Assembly: GCA_017547755.1 (NCBI GenBank)
Contig: JAFYOX010000103.1
Coordinates: 1 to 64,000, forward strand
Direction of reading: 5' to 3'
DNA: 64,000 bases
Source: Clostridia bacterium
Lineage (GTDB): Bacteria > Bacillota > Clostridia > Oscillospirales > CAG-272
Position 1 is the first letter of the stretch. Each line of letters starts with the position of its first letter. Under the pieces are notes generated by a model. It was not told the DNA's origin and did not search any database. It saw only the letters and a list, made by a program, of their open reading frames with translations. The position numbers were made by a program, and so were the translations under genes. This document shows, one piece after another, positions 16,968 through 25,545 of the stretch.

Positions 16968-17231
16968 TTGTTCACATTTCATGGAAAGGAAGCGACGGTT
17001 ACGGAAGAAAAAATCGGCGGAAGCTGTGCGGAATGCGGGGATCTCCTGCCGGAAGGAGCGCTGGCGTATTTTCTCGGGGATCGGCTGTACTGCCCGGCCT
17101 GTGTGCGGAATTCGCGGACAGCGGTGGGGATCTATCCGGTGATTCCTCCGGGAGGATCCCGCAAAAGCGAAAAAATCCCTGCGGAAACAGCAGAAAAACG
17201 ACTGTATTTCAAAGAAAGAAGGAGAATCTGA
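16968..17231 (+). CDS. Small zinc-ribbon protein
   Basis: Up to 87 residues. The frame is recognised by two cysteine pairs, C20-A-E-C23 and C42-P-A-C45, around the hydrophobic segment ALAYFLGDRLY, a LIM- or zinc-ribbon-like knuckle. The start is uncertain: the frame has no ATG or GTG, and the first candidate is a TTG at 16968 only about 15 bases after the predicted transcription start, with no ribosome site. An AAAGGAAG site at 16983-16990 has no standard start codon in this frame behind it. The C-terminus is basic. It ends five bases before the next gene and shares its promoter. A regulatory or nucleic-acid-binding role is inferred from the zinc ribbon and the neighbour. Confidence 0.55.
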   Translation: MFTFHGKEATVTEEKIGGSCAECGDLLPEGALAYFLGDRLYCPACVRNSRTAVGIYPVIPPGGSRKSEKIPAETAEKRLYFKERRRI

Positions 17232-17235
17232 AAAA

Positions 17236-17583
17236 ATGAAGAAGACTTATAGCATCCGAAAAACGGAAAAACTTCTGCGGGAACTGGACGCCAGCCGTCA
17301 TGCCCTCGCCTATCTGAACTCCATTCAGGGAGCCTCCCTCTCTCTGAGGAAAGAAGAGACCGTAAAAAAGCGCATCCTTTACCTGTCCCGCACCACTGAG
17401 GCACTCGAACATGCGGTCGGGCTTCTCGATCCGATCGAACAGAAGATCATCCGTGGACTGTATTTCGACGCGGACGGGTCGGTGGAAAAAGTCTGCGAAA
17501 CCTGCGCGCTGGAGAAAAGCAGCGTGTACCGGTATCGTGCACGTGCAATTGAGAAACTGGCGGCGACTATGTACGGGGAATAA
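17236..17583 (+). CDS. Sigma-70 region 4-like helix-turn-helix protein
   Basis: 115 residues. The N-terminal half is a charged alpha-helix; the C-terminal half reads LLDPIEQKIIRGLYFDADGSVEKVCETCALEKSSVYRYRARAIEKLA, the layout of sigma region 4 (the D-x-x-E-x-x-I-I-x-G entry helix, then a helix-turn-helix and the RYRARAIEKL recognition helix). It resembles phage-type transcriptional regulators of the ArpU/RinA kind and stand-alone sigma-like proteins. It is cotranscribed with a zinc-ribbon protein from a perfect promoter, so it is probably well expressed. There are no phage structural genes around it. Confidence 0.65.
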   Translation: MKKTYSIRKTEKLLRELDASRHALAYLNSIQGASLSLRKEETVKKRILYLSRTTEALEHAVGLLDPIEQKIIRGLYFDADGSVEKVCETCALEKSSVYRYRARAIEKLAATMYGE

Positions 17584-17590
17584 CACAAAA

Positions 17591-17613
17591 AAGACACCCG
17601 GAGGTGTCTTTTT
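17591..17613. terminator. Bidirectional terminator
   Basis: Stem AAGACACC/GGTGTCTT with a CGGA loop and T-runs on both strands, between the convergent HTH and sugar-binding protein genes. Confidence 0.88.
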
Positions 17614-17630
17614 CTGCATTTCCGAAAGAA

Positions 17631-19124
17631 TTATTCGCTCATCATGGCTTCGACCAGCTTGCTGAGAACCTTGTTGTACGCCTTTTCCTGCTTTGCAAAG
17701 CTGGAAGCGAAGTCGGTGCTCTTGCTTACGCCGATAAGGTCGCGGAGAGAGATCATCATGTTCGACATGCCGTAGTTGTAGATGTACGCAAAGTCGGTGG
17801 TCATGCTGCTGTGGATGAGGTCGAGCATCTGGGATGCGGCGTCGGAGGAGTCGCGGCGGTACTTGGTCTTGAGGATGACTTCGTAATACTGCGGCATGAC
17901 GTCGTAATAGTAGTAGTACGACAGCTTTTCGAGAACGGCGGTCAGATTTTCCACATTCGTGCTGACGATCGGAATGGAGAGGATCAGCGCGTCGTCATGA
18001 ACGAGGGAGCTGTAGGATTCGATGGTATTGTCGAGCTTCGCTACCGGAATGATGGTGAAGTTCGTGTCGATGTCGCGGATCAGGTCGAGACGGGAGAACT
18101 TTTCGCAGAGGAGCATTGCCTGATTGTTCGCAAGCATCTGAAGGGTCGGGATCTGTTCGACGTAGTACGCGCCTTCGTTGTTCCAGAGGAAGTCAACGAG
18201 TTTTTCGACGAACTTGATCGTGGTTTCGTTGTTGAAGGTGATGTAGGGAACGCCGTCCGCGTCACGGGAGCATCCGCGTACGCCCGCGTCGATCATGAAG
18301 TGGTCAACGTCGCTGCGGGTCCAGGAGGCGAAGCCGAACGTGTCCGCTTCGGTGCGCTGACCGTCGCCGTTGGTGTCGATGTACAGCTTGCTGACGAGAG
18401 AGGACATTTCATCGTACGTCCAGTTGCCGTTCAGGACGGTATCGTACACTTCGTTCACATCGCCGCCGATGTCGGTGAGGAGGTCGGTGTTGAGGATCAT
18501 CATGGACGAGCGGCGGATGATGTCGGGAGAAGCGTCACCGGCGAGGAAGTAGGTGTGCGTGTTGTCAACTTCGGTCTCGTCGATGTAGTTGGAGTACCAC
18601 CACGGCTTTTCATAGTCGATGTAGCCGCCGGCACTGGGGTTGAGGTTGGCGAAAATATGCTGGGATACAAGCGGAGCGACCTTCCACTGGGTACCGTAAA
18701 CGATGTCGTAGACTTCGTCGCCGGCCGCAACGGCGTTCTGGAGGTTGCCGGGTTCGATGTTGCCGTTGTCGATGAAGTCGAAGGAGCAGTTCAGCTCTTC
18801 CATGACCGTCTGGTTTGCGGTGAACATGGCGTCGTTGAAGAGTTCGCCGGTGGTCTCGGTGACGGAAATGTAGGTATTGACGGCGTCGTCACGGAAAGTG
18901 AGAATGCCGACCGCTTCGCCGCCGAGATCAAGACCTGCGGGAACGGCGCATTCGAGACGTGCGTCGGCTTCGGGTTCTTCTTCCGCCGGAGTTTCTTCGG
19001 CCGTGGGAGTTTCCGCGGAAACCGGGGCTTCTTCGGCTGCGTTTTCGGACGATTCGCTGCAGGAGACCGCAGACGGTGCGATCATGAGCAGGGTCAGCAG
19101 CAGAGCAAGTGTGCGCTTTTTCAT
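17631..19124 (-). CDS. Extracellular sugar-binding lipoprotein of an ABC transporter
   Basis: 497 residues from the ATG at 19124 (GAAAGGA site upstream). A type II signal peptide ends in the lipobox AVSC with C22. An acidic Glu/Pro/Thr/Ala linker (about 25-55) follows, then a bacterial solute-binding fold of the large carbohydrate-binding kind. Visible landmarks are VYDIVYGTQW, NGNWTYDE and a calcium-loop-like DTNGDGQRTEAD segment at about 230-245 followed by FGFASW. No permease or ATPase gene is adjacent, so the partner transporter must be encoded elsewhere. A second protein of the same kind lies at 36790-38253. Role: capture of oligosaccharides at the membrane surface. Confidence 0.85.
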   Translation of the reverse strand: MKKRTLALLLTLLMIAPSAVSCSESSENAAEEAPVSAETPTAEETPAEEEPEADARLECAVPAGLDLGGEAVGILTFRDDAVNTYISVTETTGELFNDAMFTANQTVMEELNCSFDFIDNGNIEPGNLQNAVAAGDEVYDIVYGTQWKVAPLVSQHIFANLNPSAGGYIDYEKPWWYSNYIDETEVDNTHTYFLAGDASPDIIRRSSMMILNTDLLTDIGGDVNEVYDTVLNGNWTYDEMSSLVSKLYIDTNGDGQRTEADTFGFASWTRSDVDHFMIDAGVRGCSRDADGVPYITFNNETTIKFVEKLVDFLWNNEGAYYVEQIPTLQMLANNQAMLLCEKFSRLDLIRDIDTNFTIIPVAKLDNTIESYSSLVHDDALILSIPIVSTNVENLTAVLEKLSYYYYYDVMPQYYEVILKTKYRRDSSDAASQMLDLIHSSMTTDFAYIYNYGMSNMMISLRDLIGVSKSTDFASSFAKQEKAYNKVLSKLVEAMMSE

Positions 19125-19175
19125 GGGATGGATTCCTTTCTGATGAGATTTTTCACGGACGTTTCTGGTACTATC

Positions 19176-19204
19176 ATTATAACACAAATCCCGGACGGAT
19201 TCAA
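19176..19204 (-). promoter_or_regulatory. Promoter of the sugar-binding lipoprotein gene
   Basis: Minus strand -35 TTGAAT (19204-19199), 17-bp spacer, -10 TATAAT (19181-19176) with a TGT extension. Confidence 0.75.
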
Positions 19205-19237
19205 TCCCGTTCTCCGGAAATTCGGATTTTCCTGCCC

Positions 19238-19266
19238 TTGACTTCTCTCTCCGCGTATGTTATAAT
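19238..19266 (+). promoter_or_regulatory. Promoter of the 221-residue conserved protein gene
   Basis: TTGACT (19238-19243), 17-bp spacer, TATAAT (19261-19266), 34 bases before the start codon. Confidence 0.85.
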
Positions 19267-19300
19267 ATATTCTACCAAAACAGAACAGGAGTTTTTACAA

Positions 19301-19966
19301 ATGAACAATATCCGCAGAACCCGCGATATCGTGTCCATCAAGCGCACGATCGCGTCCAACTATGACAAATTCCGTTCCCTCACCCTTTTCTTCCACGAAC
19401 GCAAGGCAGTTCTTGACAAGATCACCAGCCTTCCGGACGATGCGATCGCACAGATCGCAAACGAATGCCGTGAAGGCGGCGTAAGATGGCGCGCATTCAC
19501 GAAGTACATGAACAAGATCGAAGGCGCAATGCTCACCGGCGAAGTCATCGACAAGAGCGCGGACGAAGAACGCGCACTTGACACCATCGCAGGTGTACCG
19601 GTCGCAGACTTCATCAAGATCAAAGAAACCGCGTCCGGCGTGAATCTTTCCTTTGAAACCACCGGCGTATACGACATCTACGCGAAGATGAACCGCAACG
19701 GCTGCTTCGAAGTTTCCGGCATGAACGTGACTCCGGCAACCGAATTCACCGTGGTCAACGAACTGAACACCTTCTGGGAAGACCGCTACTCCATCGCTCT
19801 CAAGAGCGCGGACGTTTCCTTTGCCGTTTCCGTGGAAGACCCCAAGACCGGCAAGAAGGGCGGCGCGATCGCCAGAATCTACGTCTTCAAGGACGGCAGT
19901 CTCTATGTCGACGACCTCGCAAAGTACATGGACACCACCGCGCTGACCATGTGGATCGCTCCGTAA
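19301..19966 (+). CDS. Protein of unknown function
   Basis: 221 residues from the ATG at 19301, ten bases after an AGGAG site. No signal peptide or membrane helix. The N-terminal third is helical and charged (RTRDIVSIKRTIASNYDKFRSL); the rest looks like a beta-rich domain ending AIARIYVFKDGSLYVDDLAKYMD. The family was not recognised. It has its own consensus promoter and stops 33 bases before a GH2 gene with no terminator between them, so the two may be cotranscribed. Confidence 0.7.
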   Translation: MNNIRRTRDIVSIKRTIASNYDKFRSLTLFFHERKAVLDKITSLPDDAIAQIANECREGGVRWRAFTKYMNKIEGAMLTGEVIDKSADEERALDTIAGVPVADFIKIKETASGVNLSFETTGVYDIYAKMNRNGCFEVSGMNVTPATEFTVVNELNTFWEDRYSIALKSADVSFAVSVEDPKTGKKGGAIARIYVFKDGSLYVDDLAKYMDTTALTMWIAP

Positions 19967-19999
19967 ATATAATTTTATAATAAATAGTGAGGATATATC

Positions 20000-22165
20000 A
20001 TGTTTATCACATCCTGGAACCTCGGTCATTCGTCCGCTCTTGACGAACGTCCGGCGGAACTCGTTCCGGCGACCACCCCCGCCGAAGTCCAGCTCGTATG
20101 GCAGAAGGAAAAAGGCATGCCCGATTACAATTTCGGCGTGAATTTCCGTGAATACCGCTGGATGGAAGACTGCTTCTGGCATTATTCCACCACCCTCTCC
20201 CTTGAAAAGCGCGACGGCTTCGTTCCCGTCCTGACCTTCGAATTCCTTGACTACCGCTACACCATCCGCGTAAACGGCGATGTTCTCGCCGACAGCGAAG
20301 GCATGTTCACCCCCGTGAAGCTGAATCTCGAAAAGTACGCCGGCGAAGACGTTCTTCTCGAAGTCATTTTCCATCCGATCCCGAAGGTTCCCGGCATGCC
20401 CGAAGACCGCAATCAGGCGTGCATGTCCGTCAAGCCTCCGTGCTCCTATGAATGGGACTGGCACCCGCGTCTCGTTCCGACCGGTCTGTCCGGCGATGTA
20501 ACCCTCGAATACCGTCCGGTATCCCACTTCACCGCGACCGAATACAGCTACGTTTTAGCGGATGACTTCTCTTCCGTTACCGTGAACGCGGAACTGACCG
20601 TTTCCGGTGCCGGTGAGATCACCGCAGAACTCCTCGACGGCGAAACCGTTGTCGCGGAAGCGAAAATCTGCGCTCCCGCCGCAGGTACGTACCATGTTCC
20701 CATGACCCTTGCCAACCCGAAGCTGTGGTGGTGCCGCGGTCAGGGCGAACCGAACCGTTACACCGTCTGTGCGACCATCGCCAGCGGAAATACTGCCGAA
20801 TGTGTCACCCGTTCGATCGGCTTCCGCCGCGTCAAGCTCGTGATGAACGAAGGCGCATGGCGTGCGATTCCGCCGCAGACGCAGGGCAAGTACCCGATCA
20901 CCCTCGAACTCAACGGCAGAAAGATCTTCGCCAAGGGCTCGAACGTCGTCAGCCCCGACATCTTCTTCTCGAAGATCACCCCCGAACGCTACGAGACCCT
21001 CGTTCAGTACGCAGTCAACGCGAACATGAACATCTTCCGTATGTGGGGCGGCTCTCCCGTCAACAAGGAATGCTTCTTTGACGCCTGCGACCGTCTCGGC
21101 ATGATGGTATGGCAGGAATTTACCCTCTCCTGCAACAATTATCCGGACGACGCACACTACCTTGAAATGCTCGAAAAGGAATCCGCAAGCATCATCAAGC
21201 GGCTCCGCATCCATCCGTCCGTGGTTCTCTGGTGCGGCGGCAACGAACTCTTCAACGCATGGTCCGGCATGACCAACCAGTCCCACGCACTCCGTCTTCT
21301 CGACAAGATGACCTACGACCTCGACCGCAATACCCCGTTCATCATGACTTCCCCGCTCTACGGCATGGGTCACGGTCCCTACACCAATATCACGAACGAC
21401 GACACCCAGAAGGAAGCCGTCAGCGATTTCATTGACGAATTCCGCACCGCATACACCGAATTCGGTGCACCCGGCCCGGCATCCTACGAATACCTCAAGC
21501 AGTACGCGACCGAAGAAGACCTCGCAATGCCGATGGAAAAGGGCACCGTATGGGAAGCTCACCACGCAGTCGGCGCACATTTCCCGATGGACACCTGGTT
21601 CCGCGTGAAGGAAATCGAAGCGTTCTACGGCAGCCTCGGCACCCTCGAAGAAAACTGCGCACGCGGTCAGTTCATCCAGGCGTGCAGCTACAAGGCAATG
21701 TTCGAAGAAGCGCGCCGCAAGTTCCCGTTCACTTCCATGGCGGTCAACTGGTGCTACAACGAACCGTGGCCGTGCTTTGCGAACAACTCCGTCCTGATGT
21801 ATCCCGACCTCAAGCGTCCGACCTACGAAACCATTAAGGATGCGCTCCGCGACACGATGCTTTCCGCGAAGTTCTACAAGCTCCGCCACAATGTCGGCGA
21901 TGAAATCCCGGTGGAAGTATGGTCGCTCAACGACGCTCCGGCGGAAATGGTCGGCGGCAGATTCTCCGTGACCCTCGTTTACGAAGACGGCCGTGAAGTC
22001 AAGCTCTACGACGGCGCATACGAAACCATGAAGGCAAACGCGACCGCAAAGGCCGGCGAATTCACCTTCACCGTACCGGCAGACATTTCGAAGACTTTCC
22101 GCGTGGTCGTCACGGCGGAAAACGAAGCGATGTCTTCCGACTACACGCTGTTCCGCATCGGCTAA
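20000..22165 (+). CDS. GH2-family beta-mannosidase-like hydrolase
   Basis: 721 residues with the GH2 order: an N-terminal sugar-binding jelly roll (about 1-170), an immunoglobulin-like domain (about 175-275) and a TIM barrel (about 280-620). The barrel carries KGSNVVSPDIF and RMWGGSP, then LWCGGNE with acid/base E416, and YTEFGAPG with nucleophile E487. The RMWGG and WCGGNE forms point to beta-mannosidases rather than beta-galactosidases. There is no signal peptide, so it should hydrolyse imported mannosides or mannosylated oligosaccharides in the cytoplasm. It probably shares a transcript with the upstream gene of unknown function and ends at a strong terminator. Confidence 0.88.
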   Translation: MFITSWNLGHSSALDERPAELVPATTPAEVQLVWQKEKGMPDYNFGVNFREYRWMEDCFWHYSTTLSLEKRDGFVPVLTFEFLDYRYTIRVNGDVLADSEGMFTPVKLNLEKYAGEDVLLEVIFHPIPKVPGMPEDRNQACMSVKPPCSYEWDWHPRLVPTGLSGDVTLEYRPVSHFTATEYSYVLADDFSSVTVNAELTVSGAGEITAELLDGETVVAEAKICAPAAGTYHVPMTLANPKLWWCRGQGEPNRYTVCATIASGNTAECVTRSIGFRRVKLVMNEGAWRAIPPQTQGKYPITLELNGRKIFAKGSNVVSPDIFFSKITPERYETLVQYAVNANMNIFRMWGGSPVNKECFFDACDRLGMMVWQEFTLSCNNYPDDAHYLEMLEKESASIIKRLRIHPSVVLWCGGNELFNAWSGMTNQSHALRLLDKMTYDLDRNTPFIMTSPLYGMGHGPYTNITNDDTQKEAVSDFIDEFRTAYTEFGAPGPASYEYLKQYATEEDLAMPMEKGTVWEAHHAVGAHFPMDTWFRVKEIEAFYGSLGTLEENCARGQFIQACSYKAMFEEARRKFPFTSMAVNWCYNEPWPCFANNSVLMYPDLKRPTYETIKDALRDTMLSAKFYKLRHNVGDEIPVEVWSLNDAPAEMVGGRFSVTLVYEDGREVKLYDGAYETMKANATAKAGEFTFTVPADISKTFRVVVTAENEAMSSDYTLFRIG

Positions 22166-22191
22166 GCCGGCTCCGGAAAATTCAAAAAATC

Positions 22192-22231
22192 ATCCCCTCG
22201 TCCGCTTTTTCCGGCGGATGAGGGGATTTTT
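22192..22231 (+). terminator. Terminator of the GH2 gene
   Basis: A 14-bp stem ATCCCCTCGTCCGC/GCGGATGAGGGGAT (one G-U pair) followed by TTTT. Confidence 0.88.
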
Positions 22232-22267
22232 CGCGCTCCGATTGAATCGCTCTCGCGCTGTATGAGG

Positions 22268-22295
22268 TGGACAAACGCCGGAAATCTGTTATAAT
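22268..22295 (+). promoter_or_regulatory. Promoter of the XRE regulator gene
   Basis: TGGACA (22268-22273), 16-bp spacer, TATAAT (22290-22295) with a TGT extension. Confidence 0.72.
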
Positions 22296-22344
22296 AAAAC
22301 CGTAAGCCGCGCAGCTTCCATTTCCCTTTCTCAAGGAGGTTTCC

Positions 22345-23586
22345 ATGAAACTCTATATTGCCGAAAATCTCAGACAGCTCCGCCAGAGCCGCGGACTCAC
22401 CCAGGAACAGCTTGCCGAACAGCTCGGCGTGTCCTTTCAGGCCGTCAGCCGCTGGGAAAACGGTCTGTCCTACCCCGACATCGAACTCATCCCCGAAATC
22501 GCCGCGTTCTTCGAAGTTTCCTCGGATGAACTGATGGGCACCGAAAAGGCTGCCATGGAGCAGAATCTCCTCCGCGACAAAAAACGCCTCCGTACGGAGG
22601 ACTTCCGCACCGCGGAGGAATACCGCGCGTTCGTCGAGGAACTGCACCGGAAATATCCCCATGACGCGGAGATTCTCGTCAGTTTCGTCTATGTCCTGTC
22701 CGCTATTCCCGAACGGAACGAGGAAATGCGCCGGCATATCCGCGAATATTTTGCCCATCCCGACGCGGAAAAAGCCTACATCGATCAGCTCATCACGATC
22801 CTGACCGCCGCAGAACCGGAAGAGAGCCTGACCGCCGTCCTCGATACCTACGCCGCCGAAGGTGACCTGAGCCGCGCCGCCCTGCTCGCTTACCGCGCAT
22901 CGGAGCGTGGGGAATATGACGAATACCGCAGATACCGGCAGTACAACACGCTCGAAATCCTGTATCGTCTGTTCGACCGGATCTTCGATCACCGCGGTCT
23001 GTGGTTCAACTGGAACCCTGCCGCCGAAGATGCCGCACGCCGCAAGCTGTCCATCCTCAATCTGCTCACCGCAGAGCAGATGGCCGGCGACGGCATGGAC
23101 TTCGTCACCGGCGACGGGGAACCCGATCTGTGGTACGGCGAACGCATCGCGTGGGGGTTCCAGCTTGCCGGAAATCACGCGCTCGAAGGACGCACGGAAG
23201 AGGCGTTTTCCGTCCTTGACTCCGTTGTGCGGCTGATCGAAAAATTCTATTCTCTCCCGGAAGGGACCGTCCTCACCTACCGGATACCCGAACTGTCCGA
23301 ACTGCGCGAAACGTTCCGGTACGGCGTGCGCAATCCCGACGATGTTCTGGATTTCTCCGAAAATCTCCATCGCTGTATGCGCAGCAACGAAAAATTCTGC
23401 GGCACCGACCTCCGGTATGACCGGAAAAACGGCGAGGACGAATACGACCACCACGTCGAATGCGCGGCGTGGGACATCGTTCCGCTCACCGACACCGAAG
23501 AATGGTCCTGCTTCGACAGCATCCGTGAAGACCGGCGCTTCACGGAATATGCGGAACGGATCCGGAAATACGTCATCCGCGTATAA
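22345..23586 (+). CDS. XRE-family regulator with helical C-terminal domain
   Basis: 413 residues. Residues 1-62 are a classic Cro/C1 helix-turn-helix (LRQSRGLTQEQLAEQLGVSFQAVSRWENG, then PDIELIPEIAAFF). The remaining ~350 residues are helical and rich in Arg and Glu, with paired helices that resemble TPR-like sensor domains of Firmicute XRE proteins. An ideal AAGGAGGT site precedes the ATG. It is monocistronic. In such proteins the helical part usually binds a peptide or partner protein; no partner is obvious here. Confidence 0.82.
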   Translation: MKLYIAENLRQLRQSRGLTQEQLAEQLGVSFQAVSRWENGLSYPDIELIPEIAAFFEVSSDELMGTEKAAMEQNLLRDKKRLRTEDFRTAEEYRAFVEELHRKYPHDAEILVSFVYVLSAIPERNEEMRRHIREYFAHPDAEKAYIDQLITILTAAEPEESLTAVLDTYAAEGDLSRAALLAYRASERGEYDEYRRYRQYNTLEILYRLFDRIFDHRGLWFNWNPAAEDAARRKLSILNLLTAEQMAGDGMDFVTGDGEPDLWYGERIAWGFQLAGNHALEGRTEEAFSVLDSVVRLIEKFYSLPEGTVLTYRIPELSELRETFRYGVRNPDDVLDFSENLHRCMRSNEKFCGTDLRYDRKNGEDEYDHHVECAAWDIVPLTDTEEWSCFDSIREDRRFTEYAERIRKYVIRV

Positions 23587-23624
23587 AAAACAGGCGGTGC
23601 AGATTTCTGAAAAATCTGCACCGC
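23585..23624 (-). terminator. Terminator of the 249-residue secreted protein gene
   Basis: A 13-bp perfect stem GCGGTGCAGATTT/AAATCTGCACCGC (23594-23606, 23612-23624) with TTTTTT on the minus strand. The plus-strand T-run is poor, though it may also slow transcripts of the XRE gene. Confidence 0.8.
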
Positions 23625-23647
23625 TTATCATTGACTGCTTATCGGTT

Positions 23648-24397
23648 TCAGCCTCTCGGGAGGAACTTGAATACCGGCATCGGGTACTTGGAGAAGAGAC
23701 CGAACGAAGGAACTTCGGTGAAGAGTGCTTCTTCAGCAGGTTCTTCAGCGGTTTCTTCTTCCGTGATTTCTTCCGCGATCGCTTCTTCTACGGGAATCAG
23801 TGCGGGCATTTCGCCTTCTTCCACAACTTCACCGAGGTCATACTGCATTTCGGGTTCGTCGGTGGTTACCTTGTAAAGTGCGAGTTCCGCAAGGTCAAAG
23901 TATTCGCCGAGTTCCAGAGTGAAATCGAAACGATAGAACGCATAACGGGTGAAGTCTTCCTCCATAGCGAAGATCGCGTATTCGGTTTCAAGGCTTTCCG
24001 GACCGAATGCAAGAGGAGTCCAGTCGAGAAGGAGAGAATCGTTGGTACCGTAAACTTCGACGGTAACAACGCTGCCCTTTTCGCCGTCCAGAATGACAGC
24101 AAACTTGGCAAGGTCTTCCGGAACCTTGGTTGCGGTGTATACGGAGAAGATCTTTTCTTCCGCTTCCGCATCAAAGGTGATGGTGCACTTGGTTTCGGGG
24201 ATCGCATCGTAGAAATTTCTGACATCCGCATCAAGGCTGGTGTCGGAAGTAGTAACCGCTACCTGGGTCATGCCTTCGAGAACAAGAGGTTCTGCAGCAA
24301 TCACTGCTTCTTCAGAGATTGCATCGTCCGCAAGAACGGCTGCGGGAGTGCACGCCAGAAGAATTGCTGCCAGAGCTAAAGTAAGGAATTTTTTCAT
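23648..24397 (-). CDS. Secreted protein of unknown function
   Basis: 249 residues from the ATG at 24397 (AAAGGAAG site). A Sec signal peptide (about 1-23, ending AVLA) leads to a mature acidic protein whose middle (about 55-165) looks like a beta-sandwich resembling discoidin-type folds (FAVILDGEKGSVVTVEVYG ... YAFYRFDFTLELG). An acidic Glu/Thr/Ala tract (about 195-225) precedes the C-terminal PSFGLFSKYPMPVFKFLPRG. No sorting motif or family was recognised. Its promoter is divergent from that of the next secreted protein gene, and the two may be functionally linked. Confidence 0.65.
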   Translation of the reverse strand: MKKFLTLALAAILLACTPAAVLADDAISEEAVIAAEPLVLEGMTQVAVTTSDTSLDADVRNFYDAIPETKCTITFDAEAEEKIFSVYTATKVPEDLAKFAVILDGEKGSVVTVEVYGTNDSLLLDWTPLAFGPESLETEYAIFAMEEDFTRYAFYRFDFTLELGEYFDLAELALYKVTTDEPEMQYDLGEVVEEGEMPALIPVEEAIAEEITEEETAEEPAEEALFTEVPSFGLFSKYPMPVFKFLPRG

Positions 24398-24450
24398 GAG
24401 ATACTTCCTTTCATTCCATGTATTCATATATTACTGATTCTGTATTCTAT

Positions 24451-24479
24451 ATCATATCATAATTCCCATAAATTCGCAA
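24451..24479 (-). promoter_or_regulatory. Promoter of the 249-residue secreted protein gene
   Basis: Minus strand -35 TTGCGA (24479-24474), 17-bp spacer, -10 TATGAT (24456-24451). Confidence 0.65.
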
Positions 24480-24522
24480 GAGATTTTTCGCATTTTTCTT
24501 CCGGCAAACACCTGATCTACTC

Positions 24523-24551
24523 TTGACAAATATAGTTTTACGTGATATACT
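24523..24551 (+). promoter_or_regulatory. Promoter of the 272-residue secreted protein gene
   Basis: TTGACA (24523-24528), 17-bp spacer, TATACT (24546-24551), followed by an AAAGGAGGT ribosome site at 24585-24593. Confidence 0.85.
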
Positions 24552-24597
24552 GTATCTGCAATCTACATACGACAAACAAAGAGTAAAGGAGGTCCCC

Positions 24598-25416
24598 ATG
24601 AAACACAACCGACTCATCCGCACACTTTCCCTGCTCTGCACGGCAACATTTCTTGCAGGCACGGGAATCTCCGCGGCATCGCCCGCGTGGGAACGCACAT
24701 CCGACCGGCATCCGCTGACCGGCACAAGATTCACCGTGAAAATGGATTCTCCGAAATCCGCACTGGACGAGGTGAAATTCAGTCTGCCCATGCTGGAAAA
24801 CGCTGTCCGGCAGTACCTCGGACTGAAGGAAGGCGAAATTCTGACCGAAGATCTGCTCGCCGGCATCACGTCGATCACGTTCTCGCTGTCCGATTTCGGC
24901 GAACATCTGAACCAGACGCCGTACGAAGGCAGAACAGCGGTGAAGATCGTCTTCAATCACGGCGCACTTCCGGGCGTTGCGGAACCGGAAGACATCGGCT
25001 ACGCCTACGAAGCCGTGCCGCGGGTCATCCGCACGGAATACTTTGATGTTTCCGCCATCACGGACGAATGGCTGTACAATAAATTCCGGTCGTTCTATAC
25101 CGTCAAGGATCCCGCCGATCCCCTGCTGGATGCACGCGGACTTGAGGAAATGACCGCCCGGTTCCCGAACACGCAGGCCGGTTCGCTGACGTACCTTGAT
25201 CCGATGGCAAAGCCGCGCGAACTGAAGGAACTGTTCGTCATCGCGGACGAATTCGGACTGGTGAACGCGGATACGTTCTTGGACGGTAAGGAGATTCCGC
25301 TGACGTACGAAGATGCCGGACGGTTTCCCGCTCTGGAGATCATCGAATTCGAAGGCGGTCTGACCCCGGCCGGAAATCTGCCGGTTGTTTCGATCGTTGA
25401 AGAAATCCTCCCGTAA
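24598..25416 (+). CDS. Secreted protein of unknown function
   Basis: 272 residues with a signal peptide (about 1-26, ending ISAAS). The mature part has LEU/PHE-rich periodic segments (ITSITFSLSDFGEHL; LTYLDPMAKPRELKELFVIADEF; FPALEIIEFEGGLTP) reminiscent of irregular leucine-rich repeats, but the pattern is too loose to assign. The ribosome site is optimal and the promoter strong, so expression is probably high. It is divergent from another secreted protein gene. Confidence 0.65.
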   Translation: MKHNRLIRTLSLLCTATFLAGTGISAASPAWERTSDRHPLTGTRFTVKMDSPKSALDEVKFSLPMLENAVRQYLGLKEGEILTEDLLAGITSITFSLSDFGEHLNQTPYEGRTAVKIVFNHGALPGVAEPEDIGYAYEAVPRVIRTEYFDVSAITDEWLYNKFRSFYTVKDPADPLLDARGLEEMTARFPNTQAGSLTYLDPMAKPRELKELFVIADEFGLVNADTFLDGKEIPLTYEDAGRFPALEIIEFEGGLTPAGNLPVVSIVEEILP

Positions 25417-25477
25417 AGCACGGCAGGCTCCGGCGGCACCGTTTACGAACTTTTAACTTTATCAGAAGAGAATCGAA

Positions 25478-25506
25478 TTGAAATCCCCCGGAATCTGTAG
25501 TATAAT
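25478..25506 (+). promoter_or_regulatory. Promoter of the DUF1643 gene
   Basis: TTGAAA (25478-25483), 17-bp spacer, TATAAT (25501-25506). It is embedded in the palindrome at 25481-25538. Confidence 0.8.
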
Positions 25507-25538
25507 AATCCCGTAAAAACTACAGATTCGGGGGATTT
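25481..25538. promoter_or_regulatory. Palindrome straddling the DUF1643 promoter
   Basis: Arms of 20 and 19 bases (25481-25500 and 25520-25538) are perfect inverted repeats except for one extra G, separated by 19 bases that contain the -10 box. The left arm fills the spacer between -35 and -10; the right arm lies in the early transcribed region. This placement suggests an operator for a dimeric or looping repressor. Confidence 0.65.
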
Positions 25539-25545
25539 CCTCTTT

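Noticed and set aside
16980..17142. Alternative reading from the ATG at 16980
   Set aside because: It yields a very basic peptide without a fold; the frame with the two Cys pairs is more protein-like, although a short leader role for this ATG cannot be excluded.
17604..19241. 545-codon plus-strand frame opposite the sugar-binding lipoprotein
   Set aside because: The minus strand has signal peptide, lipobox, ribosome site and promoter; the plus frame has none.
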